From: an uncultured Pelagibacteraceae bacterium
GTDB taxonomy: Bacteria; Pseudomonadota; Alphaproteobacteria; Pelagibacterales; Pelagibacteraceae
Assembly: GCA_902596205.1 (NCBI GenBank)
Contig: CACJSY010000003.1
Span: 1 to 54,858 of the forward strand
Direction: 5' to 3'
DNA length: 54,858 nucleotides
Shown here: one piece after another, positions 8,158 to 16,784 of the stretch
How the letters are laid out: every line of letters starts with the position of its first letter
Numbering within the stretch: the first letter of the stretch is position 1
Notes under the pieces: model-generated
Database searches by the model: none
What the model was told of the DNA's origin: nothing
Seen by the model: the letters and a program-made list of their open reading frames with translations, nothing else
Position numbers and translations under genes: made by a program

Positions 8158-9183
8158 ATGTATTCGAACGAGAAAAAAATAAATAAATTATTTTTTTATT
8201 GGTTAGTGACTTCATTATTATTGGTATATTTCATTATTATAATCGGAGGTTTAACTCGATTAACTGACTCAGGACTTTCAATTACTGAATGGGAGCTAAT
8301 TAAAGGAATTTTACCTCCTTTAAGCTCAACATCATGGGAGATATATTTTGAACAATACAAGCAAATACCTCAATATAAATTACTAAATTTTAATATGAGT
8401 CTTGATGAATTTAAAATAATATTTTTTTGGGAATATTTTCATAGGATATTAGCCAGGTTTATTGGAATATTTTTTTTTATACCCTTAATATATTTTTATT
8501 TTACAAAAAAAATTAAAGCTGAATATTTAAAAATTTGTTATTTAATTTTTTCTTTGATAGTGGGACAGGGCATTGTTGGCTGGTATATGGTTAAAAGTGG
8601 TCTTGTAAATGATGTAACAGTTAGTCACTACCGATTATCAATACATTTATCAATCGCGATTTTAATCATTTCTATAATTTTTTGGTTAATTAAAAATATT
8701 AACCACCAAAAAAATATAGCTTTTTTCAAAATTTCAAGCAGTAATTTTCCTTTTCAATTTTTTATTTTTATAATTTATTTACAAATAATAATGGGAGCTT
8801 TTGTTTCTGGCTTAGATGCTGGCATGATATACCAAACTTGGCCTAAGATGGGTATTAGTTATTTTCCTAATGATTTATCTATTGAAAGTTTTAAAAATGT
8901 CTTAGAATTTGATAACCATTCGTTGGTACAATTCTATCATCGAAGTTTAGCTTATTTTTTAACAGTTTATGTGATTTTACTGTCAATATTTATTTATATC
9001 AAAAGGCTAGAAAATTTGTATCGACCTTTAAAAATTTTATTTTTTTTCTTATTTCTTCAAATAGCCCTAGGGGTTTACACTTTGATAAGTGAGTTAAATA
9101 TTTATTTAGCCTCATTGCATCAAATTACAAGTGTGTTATTAGTTTTTAGCGCATTAAATCTATATTATTTCAGATCTAAATAA
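8158..9183 (+). CDS. ctaA: Heme A synthase (CtaA/COX15)
   Basis: 341 residues with about eight membrane helices. It oxidises the C8 methyl of heme O to make heme A for aa3-type cytochrome oxidase. Characteristic segments include GGLTRLTDSGLSITEWELIKGILPP near the N-terminus, FFWEYFHRILAR with a heme-ligand histidine, VSHYRLSIHLS, GAFVSGLDAGMIYQTWPKMG and QFYHRSLAY, and a late SLHQITS. These form the duplicated four-helix architecture of the proteobacterial enzyme. It precedes rplM by 42 bases, and the rplM promoter candidate starts just after its stop. Confidence 0.95.
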   Translation: MYSNEKKINKLFFYWLVTSLLLVYFIIIIGGLTRLTDSGLSITEWELIKGILPPLSSTSWEIYFEQYKQIPQYKLLNFNMSLDEFKIIFFWEYFHRILARFIGIFFFIPLIYFYFTKKIKAEYLKICYLIFSLIVGQGIVGWYMVKSGLVNDVTVSHYRLSIHLSIAILIISIIFWLIKNINHQKNIAFFKISSSNFPFQFFIFIIYLQIIMGAFVSGLDAGMIYQTWPKMGISYFPNDLSIESFKNVLEFDNHSLVQFYHRSLAYFLTVYVILLSIFIYIKRLENLYRPLKILFFFLFLQIALGVYTLISELNIYLASLHQITSVLLVFSALNLYYFRSK

Positions 9184-9184
9184 A

Positions 9185-9213
9185 TTGACTTTGATGCACA
9201 TTCTTTGTATTTA
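9185..9213 (+). promoter_or_regulatory. Candidate sigma-70 promoter for rplM-rpsI
   Basis: TTGACT at 9185-9190 and TATTTA at 9208-9213 are separated by 17 bases. The -35 is a 5/6 match; the -10 is weak. If used, transcription would start only a few bases before ATG 9226, giving a very short or nearly absent leader. No Shine-Dalgarno sequence is visible before that ATG. Confidence 0.4.
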
Positions 9214-9225
9214 TCGCCCATTATC

Positions 9226-9684
9226 ATGACACCATTTATTAAAAAGAAAGAAATTAAAAAAGATTGGTACATTATTAATGCACAAAATGCTGCTGTTGGG
9301 AGACTTGCAGCATATATTTCAAAAGTTTTGAGAGGTAAAAATAAAGCTACTTACAATCCACACATGGATAATGGAGATTTTGTTGTAGTGACAAATATAG
9401 ATAAGATTAGATTTACTGGTAAAAAATTTACAAATAAAAAATATTTTAAACATACTGGTCATCCGGGTGGAATTAAAGAGTCAACTCCATCATCCCTGAA
9501 AGAAAAAAATAAAACTGAGCAAATTTTAAAATTAGCTGTAAAAAGAATGTTGCCTGGTGGTCCTTTAGCAAAAAAACAACTTACTAAACTAAAGATTTAT
9601 AATGGGGATAAGCATCCTCATGATATTCAGAAACCTAAAATAATAGATTTTGAAAAATTAAATAAGAAAAATATTATCAAATAA
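9226..9684 (+). CDS. rplM: 50S ribosomal protein L13
   Basis: 152 residues. L13 is an early-assembly large-subunit protein. Visible are DWYIINAQNAAVGRLAAYISKVLRGK, YNPHMDNGDFVVVTN, KKYFKHTGHPGG and VKRMLPGGPLAKKQLTKLKIYNG. I place the start at ATG 9226 (MTPFIKKKE), which gives the usual length. An upstream in-frame TTG at 9205 would lie inside the candidate promoter. The stop overlaps the rpsI start (TAATG), the universal rplM-rpsI pair. Confidence 0.95.
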   Translation: MTPFIKKKEIKKDWYIINAQNAAVGRLAAYISKVLRGKNKATYNPHMDNGDFVVVTNIDKIRFTGKKFTNKKYFKHTGHPGGIKESTPSSLKEKNKTEQILKLAVKRMLPGGPLAKKQLTKLKIYNGDKHPHDIQKPKIIDFEKLNKKNIIK

Positions 9685-10124
9685 TGGAACAAACAAATCA
9701 AAATTTAACAAAAACGAAAAAAATTAAATTAGATTTTAAAGACAGCAAATATGCTACTGGAAGAAGAAAAAGATCCATTGCTAAGGTTTGGGTTAAAAAA
9801 GGTTCTGGGAATATACATGTTAATGGTCTAAAAATGAATGAATACTTTAAAAGACCGGTTCACCAAATAATAGTAACAAGACCATTGGAAATTTCTGAAG
9901 TCGCTAGTCACTATGATGTAAAATGCTCTGTTAAAGGAGGTGGTTTGTCTGGGCAAGCTGGAGCGATTATTTTAGGTATATCAAAAGCATTAATTTCTCA
10001 TGATGAAAATTTAAAGAAAATTCTGAAAAAAGACAAGCTCACCACGAGAGACTCTAGAGTAGTTGAACGTAAAAAATACGGTCATAGAAAAGCAAGAAGA
10101 AGCTTTCAATTTTCTAAGAGATAA
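9684..10124 (+). CDS. rpsI: 30S ribosomal protein S9
   Basis: 146 residues. S9 contributes its C-terminal arginine/lysine tail to the ribosomal P site. Visible are YATGRRKRSIAKVWVKKGSG, INGLKMNEYF-type strands, GGGLSGQAGAIILGISKAL and the closing RKKYGHRKARRSFQFSKR. An N-terminal extension of about 20 charged residues precedes the conserved core. Its start codon shares a base with the rplM stop. The 44 bases before argC show no obvious terminator. Confidence 0.96.
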   Translation: MEQTNQNLTKTKKIKLDFKDSKYATGRRKRSIAKVWVKKGSGNIHVNGLKMNEYFKRPVHQIIVTRPLEISEVASHYDVKCSVKGGGLSGQAGAIILGISKALISHDENLKKILKKDKLTTRDSRVVERKKYGHRKARRSFQFSKR

Positions 10125-10168
10125 CCATTTAGATTTAACTATTATTAAAGACGGTGATATAAGACTTT

Positions 10169-11206
10169 ATGTCTATGTATAATAAAATAAACGTAGCTGT
10201 AATTGGCGCTACTGGATACACGGGATTAGATCTTGTTTTAATGCTTTCTAAGCATCCGAAAGTTAAAATTAAGTATCTATGTGCTACAAAAAATTTAGGA
10301 AAAAAAATCAGTTTTTTTGATAAAAGAATAAAAAAAAAATTGCCTAAATTATCTTCAGTAAAAAAGATTAAATGGGAAAAATTAAATTTAGTTTTTTTAT
10401 CATTACCTAATGGGGAAGCTCAAAAATTAATTAAGAAAAAATTTTATGAAAATAGAAATTTAAAATTTATAGACTTATCTGCCGATTTTAGAATAAAAAA
10501 TTCTACTACATATGAAAAGAATTATAAAATTAAACATAACGCGAAAAGCTTTATAAAACATTCTATATACTCTATACCTGAGTTGAATAAAAAAAAAATA
10601 GATGATTTTAGAATTGTATCTAATCCAGGATGCTACCCAACTTCTATACAAATTCCGTTAGTTCCGCTTGTTAAAAAAAAACTTATTAATATTGAAAATA
10701 TTATAATTGATTCAAAATCTGGGTATTCTGGTGCAGGCAAAAATCTAGAAAAAAAATTTAAACATAAAAATCTTTATTCATCAATTTTTGCATATAACCC
10801 AAAACTTCACAGACACACTTGTGAAATAGATCAACAATTAAAAGATTTAACAAAAAAAAAAGTAGAATTTACTTTTAATCCTCACTTACTCCCAACTTTT
10901 AGAGGTATTTTAACTTCAATTTATGTTCAAGCCAAAAAAGGCAAATCAGCTAATGCCTTAAGAAATAGTTTAATAAGTTTCTATAAAGGTGCAAGATTTG
11001 TAAAGATTTTAAAATTAAACACTAAGTTAGGTTCTGGTAATGTCTTAAATACTAATAATTGTGAAATTTCTATTTGTGAAACTAGAGTTAAGAATAAATT
11101 TATAATATTTTCGGCCATAGATAACCTCGTTAAAGGCGCATCAGGTCAAGCGATACAAAATATGAATCTTTTATATAAATTTTCTGAACATATAGGCTTG
11201 AAATGA
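10169..11206 (+). CDS. argC: N-acetyl-gamma-glutamyl-phosphate reductase
   Basis: 345 residues. It catalyses the NADPH-dependent third step of arginine biosynthesis. The N-terminus has a Rossmann motif (VAVIGATGYTGLDLV). The catalytic cysteine is in SNPGCYPTSIQIPL, and GYSGAGKN and NPHLLPTFRGILTS, which contains an active-site histidine, follow. An alternative ATG at 10175 would shorten it by two residues. The 3' end overlaps the downstream lipoprotein gene by ATGA. No other arg genes are in the window. Confidence 0.95.
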   Translation: MSMYNKINVAVIGATGYTGLDLVLMLSKHPKVKIKYLCATKNLGKKISFFDKRIKKKLPKLSSVKKIKWEKLNLVFLSLPNGEAQKLIKKKFYENRNLKFIDLSADFRIKNSTTYEKNYKIKHNAKSFIKHSIYSIPELNKKKIDDFRIVSNPGCYPTSIQIPLVPLVKKKLINIENIIIDSKSGYSGAGKNLEKKFKHKNLYSSIFAYNPKLHRHTCEIDQQLKDLTKKKVEFTFNPHLLPTFRGILTSIYVQAKKGKSANALRNSLISFYKGARFVKILKLNTKLGSGNVLNTNNCEISICETRVKNKFIIFSAIDNLVKGASGQAIQNMNLLYKFSEHIGLK

Positions 11207-11751
11207 AATATATAATTTTATTTATTTTAATCCTATTTGTAACAAATTGTAGCAAACCAAAGACAGTGCTAATTTGTGGTGATCATATATGCATAAATAA
11301 GGCTGAAGCAAAACAATATTTCGAGGATAATTTAACATTAGAAGTAAAAGTAATTGATAATAAAGTAGACCGTGAAGTTGATTTAGTTGAATTAAATCTA
11401 AAAAATAATAATGGAAAAAAAGAAATTAGTATCTTGCCTAAAAGTAAAACTAATGAAAATTTAAAAACATTAAGTAATGATCAAATTGATAAAATTAAAA
11501 AAAGATTAAAAAATAAAAAAAAACAAAAAAGAGTTGTTAAAAAGATTGTAGAAACTGAGAAAAAAATTGAAAAAGAAAACAAAGTTAATCCAATCAACAA
11601 GGAAATAATCAAAAATGATGTGAATAAAAAAAATAAAGAAGTAGTCGATGTTTGTACAATTATAGAGAAATGTAGTATTGAAGAAATATCAAAATATTTA
11701 TTAGAGCAAGGAAGAAAAAAGGATTTTCCAGATATAACAGAAAGACAATAA
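11203..11751 (+). CDS. Uncharacterised lipoprotein with lysine-rich middle
   Basis: 182 residues, family not recognised. The N-terminus is a signal of about 15 hydrophobic residues ending in VTNC, a plausible lipobox. A small segment follows with two cysteines (LICGDHICINKAEAKQYF). The middle (~90-150) is very rich in Lys, Glu and Asn and predicted helical or disordered. The C-terminus has a second cysteine pair (VDVCTIIEKCSIEEISKYLL). A periplasm-facing anchored protein is the simplest reading. Overlap with argC and 7-base spacing to hom suggest co-transcription, but no functional link is apparent. Confidence 0.7.
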   Translation: MKYIILFILILFVTNCSKPKTVLICGDHICINKAEAKQYFEDNLTLEVKVIDNKVDREVDLVELNLKNNNGKKEISILPKSKTNENLKTLSNDQIDKIKKRLKNKKKQKRVVKKIVETEKKIEKENKVNPINKEIIKNDVNKKNKEVVDVCTIIEKCSIEEISKYLLEQGRKKDFPDITERQ

Positions 11752-11758
11752 CTTAAAT

Positions 11759-13045
11759 ATGAGAAAACTAAATATAGCAATAGTTGGCTTGGGAAATATT
11801 GGCAGCTATTTATTTAATTATTTAAAAATAAATAAAAAGATTTTAACTGAGAAAAATAACTGCCTTCCAATTGTAAAATATGTATCTGCAAAAAATAAAA
11901 AAAGAAAAAGAAATATTAAAATTAAAAAAAAACAATGGTTAAAAAATTACTTAGATGCCACAAAAATTAAAGATGTTGATTTGATTATTGAGCTTATCGG
12001 TGGAGCCGAGGGACCTGCAAAAAAATTAGTTTTTAATGCTCTTAAAAATAAAAAACATGTAGTAACCGCAAATAAAGCATTAATAGCTAAATATGGAGAT
12101 CAATTGTCAAAAATTGCAGAAAAAAATAAAGTTAATTTAGAATTTGAAGCTTCCGTATGTGGTGGGGTCCCAATTATAAGATCATTAAAAGAGGGACTCA
12201 TTGCAAATAAAATTTCAAAAATTTATGGAATTTTTAATGGTACATCAAACTATATACTTTCATCTATGGATAAAGAAAATAAAAACTTCAAAGATGTTTT
12301 GTCCAATGCAAAAAAATTGGGTTATGCGGAAGCTAATCCCTCTGCTGATTTAAATGGTGACGATGTAGCTTCAAAATTAAAGATTTTAACTTCTTTGTGT
12401 TTCAATTCTTTCTTAAATGATAAAATTTATGTTGAAGGGATAAAAGAAATAGATAAATCAGATATAGATAATGCTAATAAACTTGGATATAAAATTAAAT
12501 TGTTAGGCTTTGCTGAATTACTAAATAATAAAATTTATCAACGAGTTCATCCCACATTAATAAAAAAAGACTCTTACGTTGCTAGCATAGATGGAGTTTT
12601 AAATGCAGTTATTATTGATGGCAAACCTGTTGGACAAAGCATTATTCAGGGTGAAGGTGCTGGACCTGCAGCGACAACCTCTGCATTAGTTTCAGATATT
12701 TCATCTATTTTAAGAGGTAACGTAAAGTTTCCATTCTCATTATCTAGTAAGGAGAGAAAAAAATTATCTTTTGCAGATATAGAAGATAGGACTTTTTCTG
12801 CTTATTTAAGAATTGAGGTTATTGATAAACCGGGTGTTTTATCAAATATTACAAATATTTTTTCAAAAAATAAAGTTTCAATTAAAAGGCTAGTTCAGGA
12901 TCCAAATAAAAACAAAAAAATTTCATCGATAATTATAGTGACTCACAATTCGAAAAATAGATCCTTAAGCAAAGTCGTTAAAGAGGTGTCTAAAAAGAAC
13001 TTTGTTAAAACAAAACCTAAATTAATTCGAATTGATGAGTATTAA
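11759..13045 (+). CDS. hom: Homoserine dehydrogenase
   Basis: 428 residues. It reduces aspartate semialdehyde to homoserine for threonine and methionine synthesis. Domains in order: a Rossmann fold (IAIVGLGNIGSYL), a catalytic domain with VVTANKALIAKYG, EASVCGGVPIIRSLKEGL, IFNGTSNYILSSM and EANPSADLNGDDVASKL, and a C-terminal ACT domain (about residue 350 on, YLRIEVIDKPGVLSNITNIF) for allosteric amino-acid feedback. The stop and the glpX start share a base (TAATG). Confidence 0.96.
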   Translation: MRKLNIAIVGLGNIGSYLFNYLKINKKILTEKNNCLPIVKYVSAKNKKRKRNIKIKKKQWLKNYLDATKIKDVDLIIELIGGAEGPAKKLVFNALKNKKHVVTANKALIAKYGDQLSKIAEKNKVNLEFEASVCGGVPIIRSLKEGLIANKISKIYGIFNGTSNYILSSMDKENKNFKDVLSNAKKLGYAEANPSADLNGDDVASKLKILTSLCFNSFLNDKIYVEGIKEIDKSDIDNANKLGYKIKLLGFAELLNNKIYQRVHPTLIKKDSYVASIDGVLNAVIIDGKPVGQSIIQGEGAGPAATTSALVSDISSILRGNVKFPFSLSSKERKKLSFADIEDRTFSAYLRIEVIDKPGVLSNITNIFSKNKVSIKRLVQDPNKNKKISSIIIVTHNSKNRSLSKVVKEVSKKNFVKTKPKLIRIDEY

Positions 13046-13986
13046 TGTCAATTGATAAAAAATTTTTAAACCTATTTATTAAAGTAACGGAAAAGGCAGC
13101 TATTGGTGCCTCCAAATTTATTGGTAAAAAAGATAAAATAGCAGCAGATAAAGGAGCAGTTGATCCAATGAGAAGAGAACTTAATAAAATTAATATGGAA
13201 GGGACTGTTGTTATTGGTGAAGGGGAAATGGACGAAGCACCTATGTTATATATAGGAGAAAAACTTGGAACTTTAAATGGACCAAAATTCGATATTGCCG
13301 TGGATCCATTGGAGGGTACTAAGTTTACAGCCAATGGTCAGCCAAATGCTTTTTCTGTATTAGTAATTTCTGAGAAAGGATGCTTATTATCCGCACCAGA
13401 TACTTACATGGAAAAAATTGTAATCGGATCTAATTTGCCTAAAAATTTGTTAGATATAGATTATGGTGTTGAAAAGAATATTAAGCTATTAGCTGATGCA
13501 AAATCTAAAAAAATTTCAGAAATAAATGTTTGTGTCCTTAAAAGACCAAGGCATGATTATATCGTAAATGAATTAACTAAGATGAATGTAAAAATAAATT
13601 ATATTACAGATGGCGATATAGTGGGTGCACTTAGCGTGATTGGTGATAACGCTAAAAATGATATTTATTATAGCACAGGAGGAGCACCAGAAGGAGTGAT
13701 AGTAGCTGCAGCACTTTCATGCTATGGAGGACAAATGCAAGGTAGATTAGTTCTAAATGATGAAGAAAAAGTAAGAGCTAAAAAACTTGGAATTAAGGAT
13801 TTTAAAAAAAAATATAACATTGAAGACATGATTAAAGGTGATGTTATTTTTTGCGCAACAGGAGTAACTACAGGTGATCTCGCTAAAGGTGTAAAAGATT
13901 TAGGAAATGAATTTGAAGTAAATACATTTGCTCTTCATAAAAGTAAAAAAATAATTAAAACAGTTACTAATATTTACAATAAATGA
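13045..13986 (+). CDS. glpX: Fructose-1,6-bisphosphatase class II
   Basis: 313 residues. It hydrolyses fructose 1,6-bisphosphate, the committed gluconeogenic step. Class II features are VTEKAAIGASKFIGKKDK, KGAVDPMRRELN, VVIGEGEMDEAPMLYIGE (metal ligands), DPLEGTKFTANGQPNAFSVL and STGGAPEGVIVAAAL. It is translationally coupled to hom at its start and overlaps recJ by 4 bases at its end. Gluconeogenic capacity fits an organism that grows on small organic and amino acids. Confidence 0.95.
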   Translation: MSIDKKFLNLFIKVTEKAAIGASKFIGKKDKIAADKGAVDPMRRELNKINMEGTVVIGEGEMDEAPMLYIGEKLGTLNGPKFDIAVDPLEGTKFTANGQPNAFSVLVISEKGCLLSAPDTYMEKIVIGSNLPKNLLDIDYGVEKNIKLLADAKSKKISEINVCVLKRPRHDYIVNELTKMNVKINYITDGDIVGALSVIGDNAKNDIYYSTGGAPEGVIVAAALSCYGGQMQGRLVLNDEEKVRAKKLGIKDFKKKYNIEDMIKGDVIFCATGVTTGDLAKGVKDLGNEFEVNTFALHKSKKIIKTVTNIYNK

Positions 13987-15767
13987 ACACACTTTCTATA
14001 AGTGGTAAAAATTGGATTTTAAAAGAATATAATCCCGATGACTTAGTTTTTTTTAAAGAGAATTTCTCTTTAGATGAAATTACATCAAAACTTTTGTCTA
14101 TAAGGAAAATCAAAAAAGAAGAAATTAATTCTTTCTTAAATCCATCGATTAAAAGTTTTCTTCCTAATCCTAATGATTTAATTGATATGGTAAAAACAAC
14201 ATCAAGATCAGTAAAAATTATTAGAGAAAAAGAAAAAATAGGAATTTTCGGTGATTATGATGTAGATGGTGCTACCTCTACTGCTTTATTAGGGAATTAT
14301 TTTTCCGAATTAAATTTGGATTACGAAGTTTACATACCTGATAGAAAAAAAGAGGGATATGGACCATCTATTAAAAGTTTTGAACAACTTATAAATAAAA
14401 ATGTAAAAGTAATTTTTACTGTTGATTGTGGAACTTTATCTTTTGACGCCATAAAATATGCAAAAGAAAAAAAAGTAGATGTTATTGTTCTGGATCATCA
14501 TCAATCTGAAATAAAATTACCAAGTGCTTTTTCAGTGGTAAACCCTAATAGAATAGATGATAAATCTAATTTACAATATTTATGCGCCGCTGGCGTTGCT
14601 TTTATGTTTCTTGTTTCTTTAAATAGAGAACTAAGATCATTAGATTGGTTTAAAAAAAATAATATTAAAGAACCAAATTTAATTAATTATTTAGACTTAG
14701 TTTCACTTGGAACAATTTGTGACGTTGTTCCTTTAATTGGTTTAAATAGGGCAATTGTAAAACAAGGGTTAAAGATAATTAAATCAAAAAAAAATTTAGG
14801 ATTAAAAACTTTAATAGATATTTGTAAAATAGAAACTAGCCCCTCAACATACCATATTGGATATATGATTGGTCCTAGAATTAACGCAGGTGGAAGAGTT
14901 GGTAAATGCTCACACGGGGCAAATCTATTATTAAATAAGAATCCTAAAGATTCTTTTAAATTAGCAAATGAGCTAGATCAATACAACAAAGAAAGACAAA
15001 TGCTTGAAAAGGATCTTTTGCAAAAAATTTTAAATGAAACTAAAGATTATTCAAATGATCCAGTTTTAGTTTTATCTGGCTTCAACTGGCATGAAGGAGT
15101 AATTGGAATCGTTGCAGCTAGGTTAAAAGAAAAATTTAATAAGCCTGTGATAATTATCTCAATGACTGGGGATATAGGTAAAGCATCTGCTAGATCAGTA
15201 ATAGGTTTCGATATTGGTTCAGTAATTATATCTGCCACTCAAGAGAACATTTTACTTAAAGGTGGTGGGCACAAAATGGCTGGCGGGTTTTCCATAAAAA
15301 GACAAAATATTGAACGGTTCAAAGATTTTATTTTTAAAAAATATCTTAAGAATACAAATTCTTTATTCATTAAAAAACCTCTTTTACTTGATAGCATTAT
15401 TGCCCCATCAGCAGTTAATATAGAATTTTACAATAAAGTAGCTTTACTATCTCCTTTTGGATCTGGTAATCCTGAGCCTAAATTTATCATAGAGGATCTG
15501 AAAACTATAAATGGAAAAATTGTAGCAGATAGGCATATAAAATCAGTTTTGATTGGTAAAGACGGATCAACAATTAAATCAATAGCATTTAATGCATTAG
15601 AGAATGGTCTTGGGGCTTATCTAGTCAAAAAAAATAATAAATCATTTAATATTGCTGGAAAATTATCCCTAAATGAATGGCGGGGGCAATCAAATGTAGA
15701 GTTTATTATCGATGATATTTCTGTTAATAAGACTTTCAAAAATATGGTCCCATCGTCTATCGGTTAG
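13983..15767 (+). CDS. recJ: Single-stranded-DNA-specific exonuclease RecJ
   Basis: 594 residues. It is a 5'-3' ssDNA exonuclease used in recombination and mismatch repair. DHH motifs are intact: GIFGDYDVDGATSTALL (motif I), FTVDCGTLS (II) and VIVLDHHQSE (III). The DHHA1 part has GGRVG, the FNWHEGVIGIVAARL strand and KGGGHKMAGGFS; an OB-like C-terminal domain closes the protein. The start overlaps glpX by ATGA. The last ~7 codons and the TAG stop (15765-15767) lie inside the tRNA-Glu gene. Confidence 0.96.
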   Translation: MNTLSISGKNWILKEYNPDDLVFFKENFSLDEITSKLLSIRKIKKEEINSFLNPSIKSFLPNPNDLIDMVKTTSRSVKIIREKEKIGIFGDYDVDGATSTALLGNYFSELNLDYEVYIPDRKKEGYGPSIKSFEQLINKNVKVIFTVDCGTLSFDAIKYAKEKKVDVIVLDHHQSEIKLPSAFSVVNPNRIDDKSNLQYLCAAGVAFMFLVSLNRELRSLDWFKKNNIKEPNLINYLDLVSLGTICDVVPLIGLNRAIVKQGLKIIKSKKNLGLKTLIDICKIETSPSTYHIGYMIGPRINAGGRVGKCSHGANLLLNKNPKDSFKLANELDQYNKERQMLEKDLLQKILNETKDYSNDPVLVLSGFNWHEGVIGIVAARLKEKFNKPVIIISMTGDIGKASARSVIGFDIGSVIISATQENILLKGGGHKMAGGFSIKRQNIERFKDFIFKKYLKNTNSLFIKKPLLLDSIIAPSAVNIEFYNKVALLSPFGSGNPEPKFIIEDLKTINGKIVADRHIKSVLIGKDGSTIKSIAFNALENGLGAYLVKKNNKSFNIAGKLSLNEWRGQSNVEFIIDDISVNKTFKNMVPSSIG

Positions 15768-15820
15768 GACAGTTGGTTTTCATCCAACAAAGAGGGGTTC
15801 GATTCCCCTTGGGACCGCCA
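15746..15820 (+). tRNA. tRNA-Glu (anticodon TTC)
   Basis: 75 bases including an encoded CCA. The acceptor arms GGTCCCA (15746-15752) and TGGGACC (15810-15816) pair fully; the discriminator is G. The anticodon stem GTTGG/CCAAC encloses the loop TTTTCAT, giving anticodon TTC. The T arm AGGGG-TTCGATT-CCCCT is canonical. Its first 22 bases are also the end of recJ, and the next gene begins 7 bases after the CCA. No separate promoter is obvious, so it may be read from within or through recJ. Confidence 0.97.
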
Positions 15821-15827
15821 AAAGTTT

Positions 15828-16784
15828 ATGAAAAAAATTGCTGTTATTGAAAATATTCATAAAGATGGCTTGGATTTATTAAATACTAATAAAGATTTTG
15901 AGTATGAATTAATTACAGACGTATCAGAGGAAAATTTAATAAAAAAACTACCAGAGTTCGATGCTTGCACATTAAGAGTTTCAAAGCTTGGCGAAAATAT
16001 TCTTAAACACTGTTCTAAATTAAAAGTTATTTCAAGGCATGGAGTAGGTTATGATAATGTAGATTTAGCCTATATTAAAAAAAAAAATATCTCACTTTTA
16101 ATTACAGCTACTGCTAATGCAGTAGCAGTAGCTGAGCATGTAATCTGCATGATGCTTGCTATATCTAAAGGCCTAAGTGTATATGATCATGAAGTAAGAT
16201 CTGGAAATTTTAAACAAAATGCATCTCATATTGAGACTTTAGAATTATACAATAAAGAAATATTAATTGTCGGGTTCGGCCGAATAGGAAAAAGTTTAAT
16301 TAAGAGGTGTATAGGCTTCGAAATGAAGGTAAATATTTTTGATCCTTATGTATCAAACGAGGTGATAAAAAGCTTTGGAGGAAATAAAATTGAAAATTTA
16401 GATAAGGGAATTCAAAGCTGTGATTATTTATCTTTACACATACCTCTAAACGATAAAACGAAAAATATGATAAATTATTCAAAACTTAAAACAATGAAAA
16501 AAAATGCTGTTTTAATAAATACTTCCAGAGGAGGTATAATTAATGAAATAGATTTAAATAAAGCATTAAATGAAAATATTGTATTTGGTGCAGGGTTAGA
16601 CGTATTTGAAAGAGAGCCTATAGATGAAAATAATCCATTAAAAAAAAATAAAAAAGTTTTACTGAGTCCGCATTCAGCTACTTTTACAAATGAATGTAAG
16701 TCTAGAATGTCTATTGAAACTACAAAAAATATTATTGATTTTTTTGAAAATAAATTGGATAAATCTATGATAGTAACACTATGA
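15828..16784 (+). CDS. D-isomer-specific 2-hydroxyacid dehydrogenase, phosphoglycerate dehydrogenase-like
   Basis: 318 residues. NAD-binding is shown by VGFGRIGKSLIKR (GxGxxG form). The catalytic triad positions are present: Arg in INTSRGGIINE, Glu in LDVFEREP, His in LSPHSATF. There is no C-terminal ACT domain, so it is the short class and the substrate cannot be fixed; phosphoglycerate, hydroxypyruvate/glyoxylate or another 2-hydroxyacid are all possible. It begins 7 bases after tRNA-Glu and overlaps the next gene by 4. It lies at the edge of the inositol-like region and could belong to it. Confidence 0.82.
   Translation: MKKIAVIENIHKDGLDLLNTNKDFEYELITDVSEENLIKKLPEFDACTLRVSKLGENILKHCSKLKVISRHGVGYDNVDLAYIKKKNISLLITATANAVAVAEHVICMMLAISKGLSVYDHEVRSGNFKQNASHIETLELYNKEILIVGFGRIGKSLIKRCIGFEMKVNIFDPYVSNEVIKSFGGNKIENLDKGIQSCDYLSLHIPLNDKTKNMINYSKLKTMKKNAVLINTSRGGIINEIDLNKALNENIVFGAGLDVFEREPIDENNPLKKNKKVLLSPHSATFTNECKSRMSIETTKNIIDFFENKLDKSMIVTL

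Noticed and set aside
9205-9225. TTG start for rplM giving 7 extra residues
   Set aside because: It overlaps the candidate promoter, and ATG 9226 gives the standard L13 length.
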